From Paraglaciecola arctica BSs20135 (GTDB lineage Bacteria; Pseudomonadota; Gammaproteobacteria; Enterobacterales; Alteromonadaceae), in assembly GCF_000314995.1 (NCBI RefSeq), contig NZ_BAEO01000010.1, positions 1 through 64,000 on the forward strand: 64,000 nucleotides of DNA, given 5' to 3'. Position numbers and translations under genes: made by a program. The notes below the pieces were generated by a model. It saw only the letters and a program-made list of their open reading frames with translations, had not been told where the DNA came from and did not search any database. Below, in pieces: positions 19,982-28,774 of the stretch; position 1 is the stretch's first letter, and every line of letters begins with the position of its first letter.

Positions 19982-21613
19982 TTATCTATTCTCAAATTCA
20001 GCCTGAATATCTTCGAGGCGCCGTCCGCGGGTATCAATACCACTTTTGAGTAACACAAAGGCAAAGAACAAAAGTGGTATAGCTATTAACAAGGCAGCGG
20101 AAGACAAACTACCAAAGACCCCCATAATCCCCAATACTGCGCCTAAAATCCCACCAAACTTAGAACTTGCCGCCACAATACCCGTACCTGAACCTCTTAA
20201 ATGCACTGGATATATCTCTGCAGCATAAGGGATCAACATAGCAATCACCCCACTGGAACTCACCAACAAACAAGCCGTAGCAACAATAATAGTATTGTTG
20301 GAAATAACCCCAAATATATCGAACAACCAATACAGCAATAAACTGATTGCTGTTAGCGCCACAAACAAAACCAATGTTTTAACGCTACTCCAATGATGGT
20401 ACAACCAAACCACCAGCAAAATACCCGGTAAAGCAAACAAGCCCGATTGTGCCAACAGCAAATTTGTGGTTTCCCCGCTCATGCCCATATTACGTAAATT
20501 GGTTGGCAACCATAATAGAAAGCCAAAATTCACCACGCCCCACACTATCCCAACACCAAGTAAACCAATGGTGATATTAGAATAGGTACGTAAAATGGTC
20601 TTTAAAAAGCCACTTGTTGCCGTTGCCTTTTCAGGCTCGACAGATTCATTCTCACTATCCACCTGGCCATTATATCGTGCTAATACCGCACGAGCTTCTT
20701 TACCTAAACCAGCATTGGCTAAAAAACGCGGCGACTCAGGGATATAACGATTGAGCATGATCACCGCAATACCTGTAGGTAAACCTAACATCCATAATAT
20801 GCGCCAACTGAATAAGGGCTCTAAAATTGCAGCAGCACCAGAAGCCAATAAATACCCGGCTGCCGTACCCACACCACCTAAAGCCACTAGCAACCAACCT
20901 CGATGACGCGCGGGGATCATTTCAGCCATTAAAGTAAAAGTGATGGGCAATAAACCACCTGCGGATAAGCCCATTAGGAAACACATGATGAGATTCCATT
21001 CAAAGCTAGGCATCGCTCCGCATATGGAGGTACCAATAAACATCAAAGCCGATAATAAAATGGCCGCGCGACGGCCCAATATATCAGCCAAGCGCCCCCA
21101 TAATATCGAGCCAAATACCGTTCCAGTTAAAGCTATAAGCGCCAAAGAACCAACAGACTCTGAGCTTATTTGGTATTCATTCGCCATCCCCGGCATCACA
21201 AAACCCAAAGTGGCCGGTTTCATTACATCCACTATCACCGCCACCAATAAGGCCAATACCAATTTGAAATGTTCCCAATTCAAAGGGCTGTGATCCGCCA
21301 CATGAAAATGTATCGTTGCGCTGCAATTATCTTGGCGTAATAAAGCTAACCTTGGCATCAAACCATAACAGGCAAATAACAATCCCATTGGGATCATTGC
21401 CATACCCACCAGCATGGTATTACTCATAGGCATCCCCATCATCCGGTACCCCATATGCGAGGCATGCACAAACATTGGAATGTGTGACAACACCCCTAAA
21501 GTAAGGAACACACAGCCGGTCCAAAATGCGAATGGGTGATGAAATGAATAGTCTTTAACTTGCACGAAAAATTTATCCTTAGGCAAGATGATCCAATTCC
21601 ATATTGAACCCAA
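19982..21613 (-). CDS. MFS transporter, sugar-porter/aromatic-acid type
   Basis: A 543-residue inner-membrane carrier. After an N-terminal region with two extra hydrophobic segments (residues 30-110) comes a standard 12-helix MFS core. It has the GRLADILGRR loop, the PESPRFL motif after TM6 and a C-terminal YPVHLRGSGTG, which place it near the sugar-porter/NiaP and aromatic-acid:H+ symporter groups. The substrate cannot be read from the sequence. The start at TTG 21613 is uncertain. It points toward the patatin gene and has no obvious partner. Confidence 0.85.
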   Translation of the reverse strand: MGSIWNWIILPKDKFFVQVKDYSFHHPFAFWTGCVFLTLGVLSHIPMFVHASHMGYRMMGMPMSNTMLVGMAMIPMGLLFACYGLMPRLALLRQDNCSATIHFHVADHSPLNWEHFKLVLALLVAVIVDVMKPATLGFVMPGMANEYQISSESVGSLALIALTGTVFGSILWGRLADILGRRAAILLSALMFIGTSICGAMPSFEWNLIMCFLMGLSAGGLLPITFTLMAEMIPARHRGWLLVALGGVGTAAGYLLASGAAAILEPLFSWRILWMLGLPTGIAVIMLNRYIPESPRFLANAGLGKEARAVLARYNGQVDSENESVEPEKATATSGFLKTILRTYSNITIGLLGVGIVWGVVNFGFLLWLPTNLRNMGMSGETTNLLLAQSGLFALPGILLVVWLYHHWSSVKTLVLFVALTAISLLLYWLFDIFGVISNNTIIVATACLLVSSSGVIAMLIPYAAEIYPVHLRGSGTGIVAASSKFGGILGAVLGIMGVFGSLSSAALLIAIPLLFFAFVLLKSGIDTRGRRLEDIQAEFENR

Positions 21614-21759
21614 TTACCGTCAAATAGGCCAGCAGAATTGACTTATATTTTAAAATATCGGGTGTGATTGGTTTAAATGATATTTGCAGGGTTAAGTTGT
21701 TAGCTTGCATCAGAACAAAGATGAAAAATAAGTCGTACAGTAAGTGGCTGCAACGTGGT

Positions 21760-21857
21760 ATGGCAGTAGGTGCCAGTGCATACTTTAATTAGAATCTTCA
21801 AAAATAAATAGAAGATGTGCACGCACACCAGCATCCTTGCCTTTGTTCCAACAACAT
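21760..21857 (+). repeat. Direct repeat, copy A, beside the BrnT/CopG module
   Basis: This segment matches 22597-22678. The core 21806-21857 (52 bases, containing ATGTGCACGCACACC and ATCCTTGCCTTTGTTC) differs from copy B at only three positions. Upstream blocks ATGGC.GTA.GTGCCA and CATACTTTAAT are also shared, with a 16-base insertion in this copy. The two copies lie in the same orientation on either side of a toxin-antitoxin pair. Confidence 0.85.
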
Positions 21858-21921
21858 AGTGGGAGTTTAGCTCGCTGAAGAACGCACCTAAAATATCCAT
21901 ATGTTAAGAGTTAACACCCCA

Positions 21922-22194
21922 TCAAACATCGCGGCTTTCTTTAACATCATCAGCAAGCCAAGATTTGATCAGAGATTGATAGGGCATATCTCGCTTATTG
22001 GCTTCAATTTTAATGCTATCTAATAATCCTTCCGGCAATCTGAGTGAAATCGTTTTAGTTGAAGGTTTTAAATTTGACATCGCAACTGATTGAGCTTGTT
22101 TCCAGTCAACATAATCACTGGAATCGTGTTTTTCCCAAAAAGCTCGTTCCTCAGCCTCAGTTTTAAATTTAGGGGTAGTTTTAATTTTGCTCAT
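21922..22194 (-). CDS. CopG/BrnA-type antitoxin
   Basis: A 90-residue antitoxin of the CopG (PF12441-like) family. The N-terminal FKTEAEERAFWEKHDSSDYVDW segment wraps toxins in this family, and KTISLRLPEGLLDSIKIEA is a ribbon-helix-helix DNA-binding region. ATG at 22194 is chosen because AGGA lies upstream and the family starts here. The start overlaps the end of the toxin gene by 14 bases, so translation is coupled. It is expected to repress its own operon through the inverted repeat at 22483-22505. Confidence 0.9.
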   Translation of the reverse strand: MSKIKTTPKFKTEAEERAFWEKHDSSDYVDWKQAQSVAMSNLKPSTKTISLRLPEGLLDSIKIEANKRDMPYQSLIKSWLADDVKESRDV

Positions 22195-22480
22195 AAATGT
22201 TCCTCTCTTTTCTGTGCATATCACGAGCTGAAATCACACGAATCAATGTTTCATCGGAACGCAGGGTAAAAGTTATATGCAGCTGCCTAGCATCATTACT
22301 CTTTCCCAGTGCATGGTAACGCGCTTCACTTTGGCTGTGTTTCTCATCAGTCAAAATCAGCAGTGGCTGGTTAAAAAACACTTGCTCAGCCTGAAAGCGG
22401 CTTACCGTATGTTTTTCTTCGCTTTTCCGCTCGTTTCCAGCGGCCCAGTCAAAGCCAGTTACTTGTTTCCAATTTATCAT
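22181..22480 (-). CDS. brnT: BrnT-family ribonuclease toxin
   Basis: A 99-residue type II toxin of the BrnT family (RelE-like fold), which cleaves RNA and slows growth when not bound by its antitoxin. The family pattern is complete: GFDWAAGNERKSEEKH, a central VFF..PLL, the ARYHALG strand and the C-terminal basic block ISARDMHRKERNIYE. As usual for this family the toxin gene precedes the antitoxin gene, with a 14-base overlap. The module is flanked by the repeats at 21760-21857 and 22597-22678, suggesting acquisition or local rearrangement. Confidence 0.92.
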   Translation of the reverse strand: MINWKQVTGFDWAAGNERKSEEKHTVSRFQAEQVFFNQPLLILTDEKHSQSEARYHALGKSNDARQLHITFTLRSDETLIRVISARDMHRKERNIYEQN

Positions 22481-22482
22481 TT

Positions 22483-22505
22483 TTGTATATTGCCATCATA
22501 TACAA
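22483..22505. promoter_or_regulatory. Inverted repeat, probable toxin-antitoxin operator
   Basis: TTGTATAT (22483-22490) and ATATACAA (22498-22505) form a perfect 8-bp inverted repeat two bases upstream of the brnT start codon. Type II modules of this class are repressed by their ribbon-helix-helix antitoxin at such sites. Confidence 0.6.
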
Positions 22506-22596
22506 TTAAATCAAGTACTAAACCCATAGCTTCAAGTCGCTAACATCCAACCTTTACACTACCCAGCATAAGGATTCTGTGAGAAATAATCCATGG

Positions 22597-22678
22597 ATGG
22601 CGGTAAGTGCCAATACATACTTTAATAAATAGAACATGTGCACGCACACCGGCATCCTTGCCTTTGTTCAAACAACAT
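22597..22678 (+). repeat. Direct repeat, copy B, beside the BrnT/CopG module
   Basis: Second copy of the repeat at 21760-21857; the core is 22627-22678. It lies upstream of brnT, about 0.8 kb from copy A. No integron attC core sites (RYYYAAC/GTTRRRY) were found at its ends. Confidence 0.85.
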
Positions 22679-22682
22679 CTAA

Positions 22683-23092
22683 GTGTCCAACTTACTTCTT
22701 TATCAACAGCCAAAGCTGTTGTCGGCGAAGCCGATGCTTTTGATCTACCCTCGCATTTATATTCGCCAATTATCGGGTGAATTTAGTAGGGCAATTTGCA
22801 TGGGTGAAACTGGATTCCTTAGAAGCACTGCTTCGCCCAGTCGAACAGCTCGACAGGGAAGTCGAGATTGGATGTCGATCATCATGGATGTGCCAGTGAC
22901 GAACTTAAAGCGTTTGCATCTGGTAATTACAAAGACTGGAATTACAAAGACAACCATAATAAATATTAATGGAATTACAAAGACAACCATAATAAATATT
23001 AAAATTACAACGAGAGTCTGATCATGGAAGAAGATAACAACCAATATAAAAGTCGATCCCCTTCGTCCAAATAAAGAGAGTCCCTCCCCCAT
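22683..23092. other. Non-coding or decayed region
   Basis: About 400 bases between the repeat and the phasin terminator. Overlapping open frames occur on both strands, but none has a ribosome site or recognisable family. One frame reads GASDELKAFASGNYKDWNYKDN before a stop and looks like a decayed secreted or repeat protein, while neighbouring stretches open in other frames. The segment CTCGACAGGGAAGTCGAG near 22850 is a short palindrome. I treat it as a remnant. Confidence 0.45.
22937..23002 (+). repeat. Two perfect 33-base tandem units
   Basis: The unit beginning TGGAATTACAAAGACAACCA occurs exactly twice (22937-22969, 22970-23002), preceded by a partial unit at 22923-22936. In one frame each unit reads WNYKDNHNKY followed by a stop codon, so the unit length is a multiple of three. 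Confidence 0.9.
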
Positions 23093-23119
23093 AAAAAAAG
23101 CCGCTAAAAATTAGCGGCT
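23093..23119 (-). terminator. Intrinsic terminator of the phasin genes
   Basis: On the minus strand a 9-bp stem (AGCCGCTAA/TTAGCGGCT, loop of three) is followed by seven T residues, 44 bases after the end of the repeat-tailed phasin gene. Confidence 0.8.
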
Positions 23120-23162
23120 TCATTAACAAAATTGAGATTGAAGGGGTTTAAAATCTCAGTCG

Positions 23163-23855
23163 TTAATCTTTTGTGTCTGCTTTAGCTTCGTTAGCGGGTT
23201 TAGCAACCGACTCAGTTGGTGCTTTTGTAGCAGTTGCTTTGACTGCTGTTTTAGCTTCAGTTTTAGCTGGTGCTTTTGTAGCAGTTGCTTTGGCAGCTGG
23301 TTTAGCCGCAGTTTTAGCTGGCGCTTTTGTTGCAGTTGCTTTGGCTGCTGGTTTAGCCGCAGTTTTAGCAGGCGCTTTTGTTGCAGTTGCTTTGCCTACT
23401 GGTTTAGCCGCAGTTTTAGCTGGCGCTTTTGTTGCCTTAGCTTTGGCTGCAGGTTTAGCTGCTGCTTTTTTCGCTGTAACTTTAGCTGCTGGTTTAGTAG
23501 CGGGGGCTTTGTTCTCAGCTGCTTGTTGTTGAGCGAGTTTAGCTACCACTTCAATTAGGCTATCAACACGTTGAGACAACATATCAATTTGCTGTTCTTG
23601 CTTTTCGTTACCGAAACCAAGCTTTGTTTTTAGTGCTAAAATTTTGTCTTTTAACATTTTTCTGGCCTCTATTTTTGCTTGTAATTGCGTTTCTACTAAC
23701 TCGCCTTTTTCTAGCAAGTCATTGACGAGTGCTGAACCACCAACGAATATTTGGTCAAACTTATTGATCGCTGTTTCGCGGCCGATATCATAAACACCAA
23801 CCCCAGCCAACCAAGTTTGCTGTGCCAAAACTATTGTTTTTTTAGCCGTATTCAA
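23163..23855 (-). CDS. Phasin-family protein with histone-like repeat tail
   Basis: A 230-residue granule-associated phasin. The first ~115 residues match the phasin family (TIVLAQQTWLAGVGVYDIGRE then KIEARKMLKDKILALK and a leucine-rich coiled coil), which coats polyhydroxyalkanoate inclusions. The last ~100 residues are almost only A, K, P and T, built from about five 17-residue units related to KATATKAPAKTAAKPAA. This resembles histone H1 or AlgP tails and may bind DNA. The start is TTG at 23855 with a perfect AGGAGG seven bases upstream. It follows the other phasin gene by 102 bases. No phaC or phaAB lies in the window. Confidence 0.85.
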   Translation of the reverse strand: MNTAKKTIVLAQQTWLAGVGVYDIGRETAINKFDQIFVGGSALVNDLLEKGELVETQLQAKIEARKMLKDKILALKTKLGFGNEKQEQQIDMLSQRVDSLIEVVAKLAQQQAAENKAPATKPAAKVTAKKAAAKPAAKAKATKAPAKTAAKPVGKATATKAPAKTAAKPAAKATATKAPAKTAAKPAAKATATKAPAKTEAKTAVKATATKAPTESVAKPANEAKADTKD

Positions 23856-23957
23856 AGTGATCCTCCTAATACCTTAACTCACGCCAATAGGGCGTAAAGA
23901 TAAAACATCAACGCAGTCTAGGGTTATTGCCTATACATGCGTTGAGTAATATGGCAA

Positions 23958-24311
23958 TTACTTGGCCGCTAGTTTTGCAACAGCGTCGGTAAGTGCATCA
24001 ATTTTTGCAGATAATTCTTCAACTTTTTCATCGGCACTTACTGTGTCTAAACCTAGTTTTTTACGAACTTCTGCTACGCGAGTTTCAACTTTGTCTTTAA
24101 CTTGAAATTTATCTTTGGCTTCAGTTTCGATTTTAGAACCTTTAACCACTAGTTCATCGAACATTTTGCTCGCTTCAACACTAATTTTTTCATAACGGCC
24201 TTGGGCTTCGTCAAAACTTTTCCCATAAGCGCCTAAACCTGCAAGCCAAATTTTGCGTGCAAATTCTTCAGCTTCGTTCACTTTACCTTTGATAGCATCT
24301 AATTTAGTCAT
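23958..24311 (-). CDS. Phasin-family protein
   Basis: A 117-residue short phasin, expected on the surface of polyhydroxyalkanoate granules. It is mostly helical with the family pattern EFARKIWLAGLGAYGKSFDEA, then a charged coiled coil with KLGLD and a C-terminal heptad region ending LAAK. ATG at 24311 is preferred to the longer open frame because it follows AGGA and gives the usual MTKLD-type start. It shares the WLAG.G.Y phasin motif with the downstream gene, and the two are probably co-transcribed paralogues. Confidence 0.85.
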   Translation of the reverse strand: MTKLDAIKGKVNEAEEFARKIWLAGLGAYGKSFDEAQGRYEKISVEASKMFDELVVKGSKIETEAKDKFQVKDKVETRVAEVRKKLGLDTVSADEKVEELSAKIDALTDAVAKLAAK

Positions 24312-24503
24312 GGGTATTTCCTCGTTTAAATAAATGGGTGTGTCTGGACTGTGTGTCTGGATTAAGGGCAAGATTAAAGAAACGAATTAGAATCCGCATA
24401 CTAATTGAACAGATATTTTGATTTATTACTGAATTAAATCACAAACCTTTGATATATAAATGATTTTTATTTTGATATTTATCTGAGTTTTTTTGGGGAT
24501 TGT

Positions 24504-24547
24504 GACGGCTGACAGAGCCGTCAGCCGATAAAGAGCCGTCAGCCGAT
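24504..24547. repeat. Inverted and direct repeat downstream of fadR
   Basis: CGGCTGAC (24506-24513) pairs with GTCAGCCG (24520-24527). The 16-base word AGAGCCGTCAGCCGAT occurs twice with an 18-base period (24514-24529, 24532-24547). It lies just after the fadR stop and may act in termination, but no T-tract follows the stem on the minus strand. Confidence 0.65.
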
Positions 24548-24566
24548 TTAAAACTGAATTTAGCAG

Positions 24567-25277
24567 TTAATCGACTAACCCTTTTGGCATGTCTGCACGT
24601 AATTCCTGCCAAATTTTACCACTTTCTATGCCATAGTCTCTGATGACCAGTGGTACACCTTCATAGTCGCCCTTCTTAGCAAGCTCTAATAGTTGTTTAT
24701 AATAACCACGCGTTAAGTCTCTAGAGTCTTGATTCGAGAAATAATAACCACCAATGCGCGAATATAAACCTCTAAACCCATTCATCATTAATACATAAAC
24801 AGGATTACCAGATGCAAAAGCCAGATCATGATTAAGTTGGTAGTCACTTTGCGCAAAAATTTTACCATCATCAGGAATATCGCTATGGCTATTTAATATC
24901 TCGATAGTTTTATCTTGTTGATTACGGATAGCACCGCGAATAAATACCGCACTTAAATTAGTTCTTGCTGCCAACAAGTGGTCAACAAGCTCAGGGATCC
25001 CGTCTTCGTCGAGTCTAGCTAAGGTTTCTAAAATATTAAGGCCCGAGGTTTCCCAGAAGTTATTCACCTTAGTAGGCTTACCATGTTTGATAGTTAACCA
25101 ACCGTCACGGGCTAAACGTTGCAATACTTCACGTAAAGTGGTGCGTGTTACACCAATAAGTTCAGATAATTCACGTTCTGCAGGAAGAATTGTGCCAGGA
25201 GGGAAGCGCCCACTCCAGATAGATTCCACTATATATTCTTCAGCGAATCCTGCTGGGCTTTGTGCCTTGTATATCAT
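24567..25277 (-). CDS. fadR: Fatty-acid metabolism regulator FadR
   Basis: A 236-residue GntR-family regulator that represses fatty-acid degradation and activates unsaturated fatty-acid synthesis, released by long-chain acyl-CoA. The N-terminal winged helix ([17 protein letters not shown] to [16 protein letters not shown]) is nearly identical to E. coli FadR, and the C-terminal acyl-CoA-binding domain keeps LAFASGNP.Y and GIESGKIW. The start is ATG at 25277. It diverges from nhaB as in enterobacteria. Confidence 0.96.
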   Translation of the reverse strand: MIYKAQSPAGFAEEYIVESIWSGRFPPGTILPAERELSELIGVTRTTLREVLQRLARDGWLTIKHGKPTKVNNFWETSGLNILETLARLDEDGIPELVDHLLAARTNLSAVFIRGAIRNQQDKTIEILNSHSDIPDDGKIFAQSDYQLNHDLAFASGNPVYVLMMNGFRGLYSRIGGYYFSNQDSRDLTRGYYKQLLELAKKGDYEGVPLVIRDYGIESGKIWQELRADMPKGLVD

Positions 25278-25503
25278 CAACCACTCACTTCGTTATTATT
25301 GTTTTTCTCATACTTATATACTGATTGTACCAGATGATTTTTACTGGTAACAATGAATCTTTGCTTTGTTAATAAAGTATTGCCAAAAAGCGGAAAAAAT
25401 TTTGTCTAATTGTGTCATAACTGTGAGATTTTGTGATTATTTGTGGGTACAATCTTAAAATCGTTGATTCAATAATTATAATATTCAGCAAGGAACTTTG
25501 CTT

Positions 25504-27081
25504 ATGCAAATGTCAGTACCTCAAGCAGTAGCCGCCAATTTTTTGGGAAAAGCCCCAACTTGGTATAAACAGGCGATCATCGCCTTTCTTATCATTAACC
25601 CCATTTTATTCATATTTAATCCTTATGTAGCTGGCTGGGCGCTAGTAATAGAATTTATATTTACTTTAGCGATGGCATTAAAATGTTATCCACTGCAACC
25701 CGGTGGATTATTGCTGATGGAAGCGATGTTTATCGGCATGACCTCGCCAGAACATATGAAACATGAAATGGTGGTCAATATTGAGGTTATTCTACTCTTA
25801 GTATTTATGGTGGCCGGGATCTACTTTATGAAAGGGTTGTTACTTTACCTTTTCACAAAATTACTGATAAAACTTAAAAACAAAATTGCCTTATCAATAG
25901 CCTTTGCAGCTGCTTGTGCGTTTTTGTCGGCATTCTTAGATGCATTAACTGTAGTGGCAGTTATTATAACGGTAGGCTTAGGGTTTTATTCTATCTATCA
26001 CAAAGTTGCATCAGGCAAAGACTTTAATTCTGATCATGATCATTCCCACGATGAAGAAGTACCTAGCCTCAAGCGTAATGATTTGGAAGATTTCAGGGCA
26101 TTTTTGCGTAACCTAATGATGCACGCTGGCGTAGGTACTGCACTGGGTGGCGTAATGACTATGGTAGGTGAACCACAAAACCTTATCATCGCAGATAAAG
26201 CGGGATGGGACTTTGTGGAATTCTTTATTCGTATGTCTCCCATCACTATCCCGGTATTTTTTGCCGGATTAGCCACTACCTTTATAGTAGAAAAATTTAA
26301 ACTCTTTAGTTATGGGGCGCAATTACCGTCAGTGGTCAGACAAATATTGACTGATTATGATAAAGATATCGAAGCCAACTTAACCACCCAAGACAAAGTC
26401 AGATTAGCCATGCAGGGCCTAATTGCAATTTGGTTAGTGGTAGGTTTAGCAGGACATTTAGCAGCAGTAGGATTAATTGGACTTTCTATAATTGTTTTGG
26501 CGACCTCAATGAGTGGCGTGATTGACGAACACTCTATAGGCAAAGCCTTCGAAGAAGCCCTACCTTTTACTGCATTGTTGTGTGTATTTTTTGGTGTGGT
26601 GGCCGTCATAATCGATCAAGGATTATTTAGTCCAGTGATTAATTGGGTATTAACCTTTGAAGGTAAAACCCAGTTAGTGATGTTTTATTTAGCCAATGGC
26701 CTGTTATCTATGGTCAGCGACAATGTATTTGTTGGCTCGGTATATATTACCGAAGTGACAGCAGCACTTCAAAGTGGCGCTATCAGTCGCGACCAATTTG
26801 ATATGTTAGCCGTAGCGATTAATACCGGTACTAACTTACCTAGTGTTGCCACCCCTAACGGTCAGGCTGCATTCTTATTTTTGCTAACATCAGCAATTGC
26901 ACCTCTGCTTAGATTATCGTACGGTACTATGGTGTATATGGCGCTACCCTACACAGTGGTTTTAACACTAGTTGGTTTGGCTGCAACTTACTTCGGATTG
27001 TATGACTTAACACAATGGTTATATGAAATGCACTTTATAGAGCATCACTCTGGGATGATACCCAGTGCGGCTCCCCATTAA
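25504..27081 (+). CDS. nhaB: Na+/H+ antiporter NhaB
   Basis: A ~525-residue inner-membrane sodium/proton antiporter for salt and pH homeostasis. Family landmarks are present: [26 protein letters not shown], the MVAGIYFMK helix, [21 protein letters not shown], [11 protein letters not shown] and [17 protein letters not shown] histidine/acid-rich loop ([10 protein letters not shown]) stands out near residue 180. The start is ATG at 25504 with AAGGAA eight bases upstream; ATG 25510 is also possible. It is followed by dsbB after 13 bases, probably in one transcript. Confidence 0.96.
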   Translation: MQMSVPQAVAANFLGKAPTWYKQAIIAFLIINPILFIFNPYVAGWALVIEFIFTLAMALKCYPLQPGGLLLMEAMFIGMTSPEHMKHEMVVNIEVILLLVFMVAGIYFMKGLLLYLFTKLLIKLKNKIALSIAFAAACAFLSAFLDALTVVAVIITVGLGFYSIYHKVASGKDFNSDHDHSHDEEVPSLKRNDLEDFRAFLRNLMMHAGVGTALGGVMTMVGEPQNLIIADKAGWDFVEFFIRMSPITIPVFFAGLATTFIVEKFKLFSYGAQLPSVVRQILTDYDKDIEANLTTQDKVRLAMQGLIAIWLVVGLAGHLAAVGLIGLSIIVLATSMSGVIDEHSIGKAFEEALPFTALLCVFFGVVAVIIDQGLFSPVINWVLTFEGKTQLVMFYLANGLLSMVSDNVFVGSVYITEVTAALQSGAISRDQFDMLAVAINTGTNLPSVATPNGQAAFLFLLTSAIAPLLRLSYGTMVYMALPYTVVLTLVGLAATYFGLYDLTQWLYEMHFIEHHSGMIPSAAPH

Positions 27082-27094
27082 ATAGGACAAAACA

Positions 27095-27613
27095 TTGCTA
27101 ACTAAACTATCGTTATTAGCTACCGACAGGCGCGCGTGGGGACTATTATTTGTTTCTGCGTTGTGCTTGGAAATTTCCGCATTGTATTTCCAACATGTTA
27201 CGGATTTACGTCCGTGCATTATGTGTATTTATCAACGTACTGCCGTATTTGGTATTATGTTTGCGGCTATGCCGGCGATGTTAGTAAATAACCTCATTAC
27301 CCGCTTGATTGGTTATATTGGTTGGGGAATATCTGCTATTTGGGGCTTACTCATAGCCATGGAACATGTGGAAATACAGACAGCTGTAAACCCATTTTTT
27401 GCTACCTGTGAGTTTGTACCAAACTTCCCGTCTTGGGCGCCGTTACATGAATGGCTTCCCAATATATTCGGAGCAACAGGTGACTGTGGCGATATCAACT
27501 GGTCATTTTTTGATATGAGCATGCCGCAATGGATGATAGTGATTTTTGCTATTTACAGCGCTATTTGGGCCGTGATCTTGCTCAGCAGAGTATTGCTAAA
27601 ACGTAGCCTGTAA
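27095..27613 (+). CDS. dsbB: Disulfide bond formation protein DsbB
   Basis: A 172-residue inner-membrane quinone reductase that reoxidises DsbA. It has four membrane helices, the first periplasmic pair C41-x-x-C44 (PCIMCIYQR) and the second pair C105 and C131 (FFATCEF, TGDCGDINW), so all four redox cysteines are present. The start is TTG at 27095 with AGGAC upstream. The nhaB-dsbB order is as in E. coli. Confidence 0.96.
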   Translation: MLTKLSLLATDRRAWGLLFVSALCLEISALYFQHVTDLRPCIMCIYQRTAVFGIMFAAMPAMLVNNLITRLIGYIGWGISAIWGLLIAMEHVEIQTAVNPFFATCEFVPNFPSWAPLHEWLPNIFGATGDCGDINWSFFDMSMPQWMIVIFAIYSAIWAVILLSRVLLKRSL

Positions 27614-27634
27614 ATCAATACAACTAAACTTTAT

Positions 27635-28498
27635 TCAAGCCAACATATGTGGGCTTGAATAAACATTAAATTTGCTTGCCTCCCCCGAGGTTTTTACAAA
27701 ACCCAGTAAACAAATATCACAATCCTTAGCTAAATCTATGGCTAAACTAGACGGCGCACCTAAAGCAATAATATAACGAAGATTCACCATGGCCGCTTTT
27801 TGTACCAATTCAAAACTGGCTCTTGAGCTCAAGACCACACCTAAAATCGATTCAACCCCATGATTATCTGCTACCAACCTATCAATATTAGCGCCTATCA
27901 CTTTATCGAAAGCATTGTGCCTACCTACATCTTCCCGCACATCCACTAGTTGTACACTGCGATCAAATAACGCCACACCATGACAACCACCTGTTTGCTC
28001 AAACATCATCTGCTTGCTTCTTAACTGCTGTGTTAATAAGTGAATAGCGTTAATGGCTAATAAAGGTGTTTGCACATCTCCGCTTAGAGCATGAGGTAAT
28101 TTATCTAATATATTTTCAATACTCTGTTGACCACAAACACCACAAGCTGCATTCATCACTTCAACTCGTTGGTATGCAGTAAGATCAACATTCGCCCCTG
28201 CCGCCAAATTAATCTGTACACGATTAGTTGACTGAGATTTCAGACGCCCCGTCCCTGTATGGGTAATTGACTCTATTTTGCTGAAGTCTTGAATAGCGCC
28301 ACTGGAATATAACCAGCCCCTCACTAAATTTAGGTCGTCGCCAGGCGTACGCATAGTTGTAAAAAGTAACTCTGGTGTGGCTTTTGATTGGGAAGACGAA
28401 TAAGCAGACAACCATATTTCTAGCGGCTCTTCGATCACCACGAGATCGTTACACTCTATACGTTCTGGTATTGCACCTTGTTCGCTAGAGTGAGACAT
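27635..28498 (-). CDS. fdhD: Formate dehydrogenase accessory sulfurtransferase FdhD
   Basis: The protein passes sulfur from IscS to the molybdenum cofactor of formate dehydrogenases. The redox motif CGVCG is in the middle, followed by TGGCHGVALFD and VREDVGRHNAFDKVIG, both hallmarks of FdhD. The length is about 287 residues from ATG 28498; the frame is open to a TTG at 28531 and neither start has a clear ribosome site. It converges on dsbB with a 21-base gap. No formate dehydrogenase genes are in the window. Confidence 0.93.
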   Translation of the reverse strand: MSHSSEQGAIPERIECNDLVVIEEPLEIWLSAYSSSQSKATPELLFTTMRTPGDDLNLVRGWLYSSGAIQDFSKIESITHTGTGRLKSQSTNRVQINLAAGANVDLTAYQRVEVMNAACGVCGQQSIENILDKLPHALSGDVQTPLLAINAIHLLTQQLRSKQMMFEQTGGCHGVALFDRSVQLVDVREDVGRHNAFDKVIGANIDRLVADNHGVESILGVVLSSRASFELVQKAAMVNLRYIIALGAPSSLAIDLAKDCDICLLGFVKTSGEASKFNVYSSPHMLA

Positions 28499-28740
28499 TT
28501 TAACTACTGGATAAGCTTTAATAGATCGCAAGAAAAAAGGCTATAACAAGAAATTCAGACGCCTAAACTACCCTAGGTGGTTAGAAGGGTAAAGATATGC
28601 ATCCCCAAATAAATATCCAATAGGAAAAAACAGCCTTAAATTTTTAGATGATAAATACAATACCAATTGTTTTTAGGGATTTACCAAGTGATTTACCAAG
28701 TCACCCATAACAATTTGACTAAATATGAAGACAAGCTAGG

Positions 28741-28764
28741 CTTTGATTAGGAAATAAATCAAAG
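28741..28764. repeat. Short inverted repeat before the transposase start
   Basis: CTTTGATT (28741-28748) and AATCAAAG (28757-28764) form a hairpin with an 8-base loop ten bases before the transposase ATG. A direct repeat of GATTTACCAAGT lies near 28677-28701. Confidence 0.5.
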
Positions 28765-28774
28765 GATTGATGTC

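Noticed and set aside
21700-21900. 66-codon minus-strand frame over repeat copy A
   Set aside because: It overlaps the repeat, and the other repeat copy does not keep the frame.
21760-22678. Idea that the repeats are integron attC sites around a toxin-antitoxin cassette
   Set aside because: No RYYYAAC or GTTRRRY core sites at the repeat ends and no integrase in the window.
22683-23092. Overlapping open frames on both strands near the tandem repeat
   Set aside because: No ribosome sites and no family; the frames exist because the repeat unit is a multiple of three.
23173-23532. Alanine/valine-rich plus-strand frame opposite the phasin tail
   Set aside because: An antisense shadow of the repeated AKP tail.
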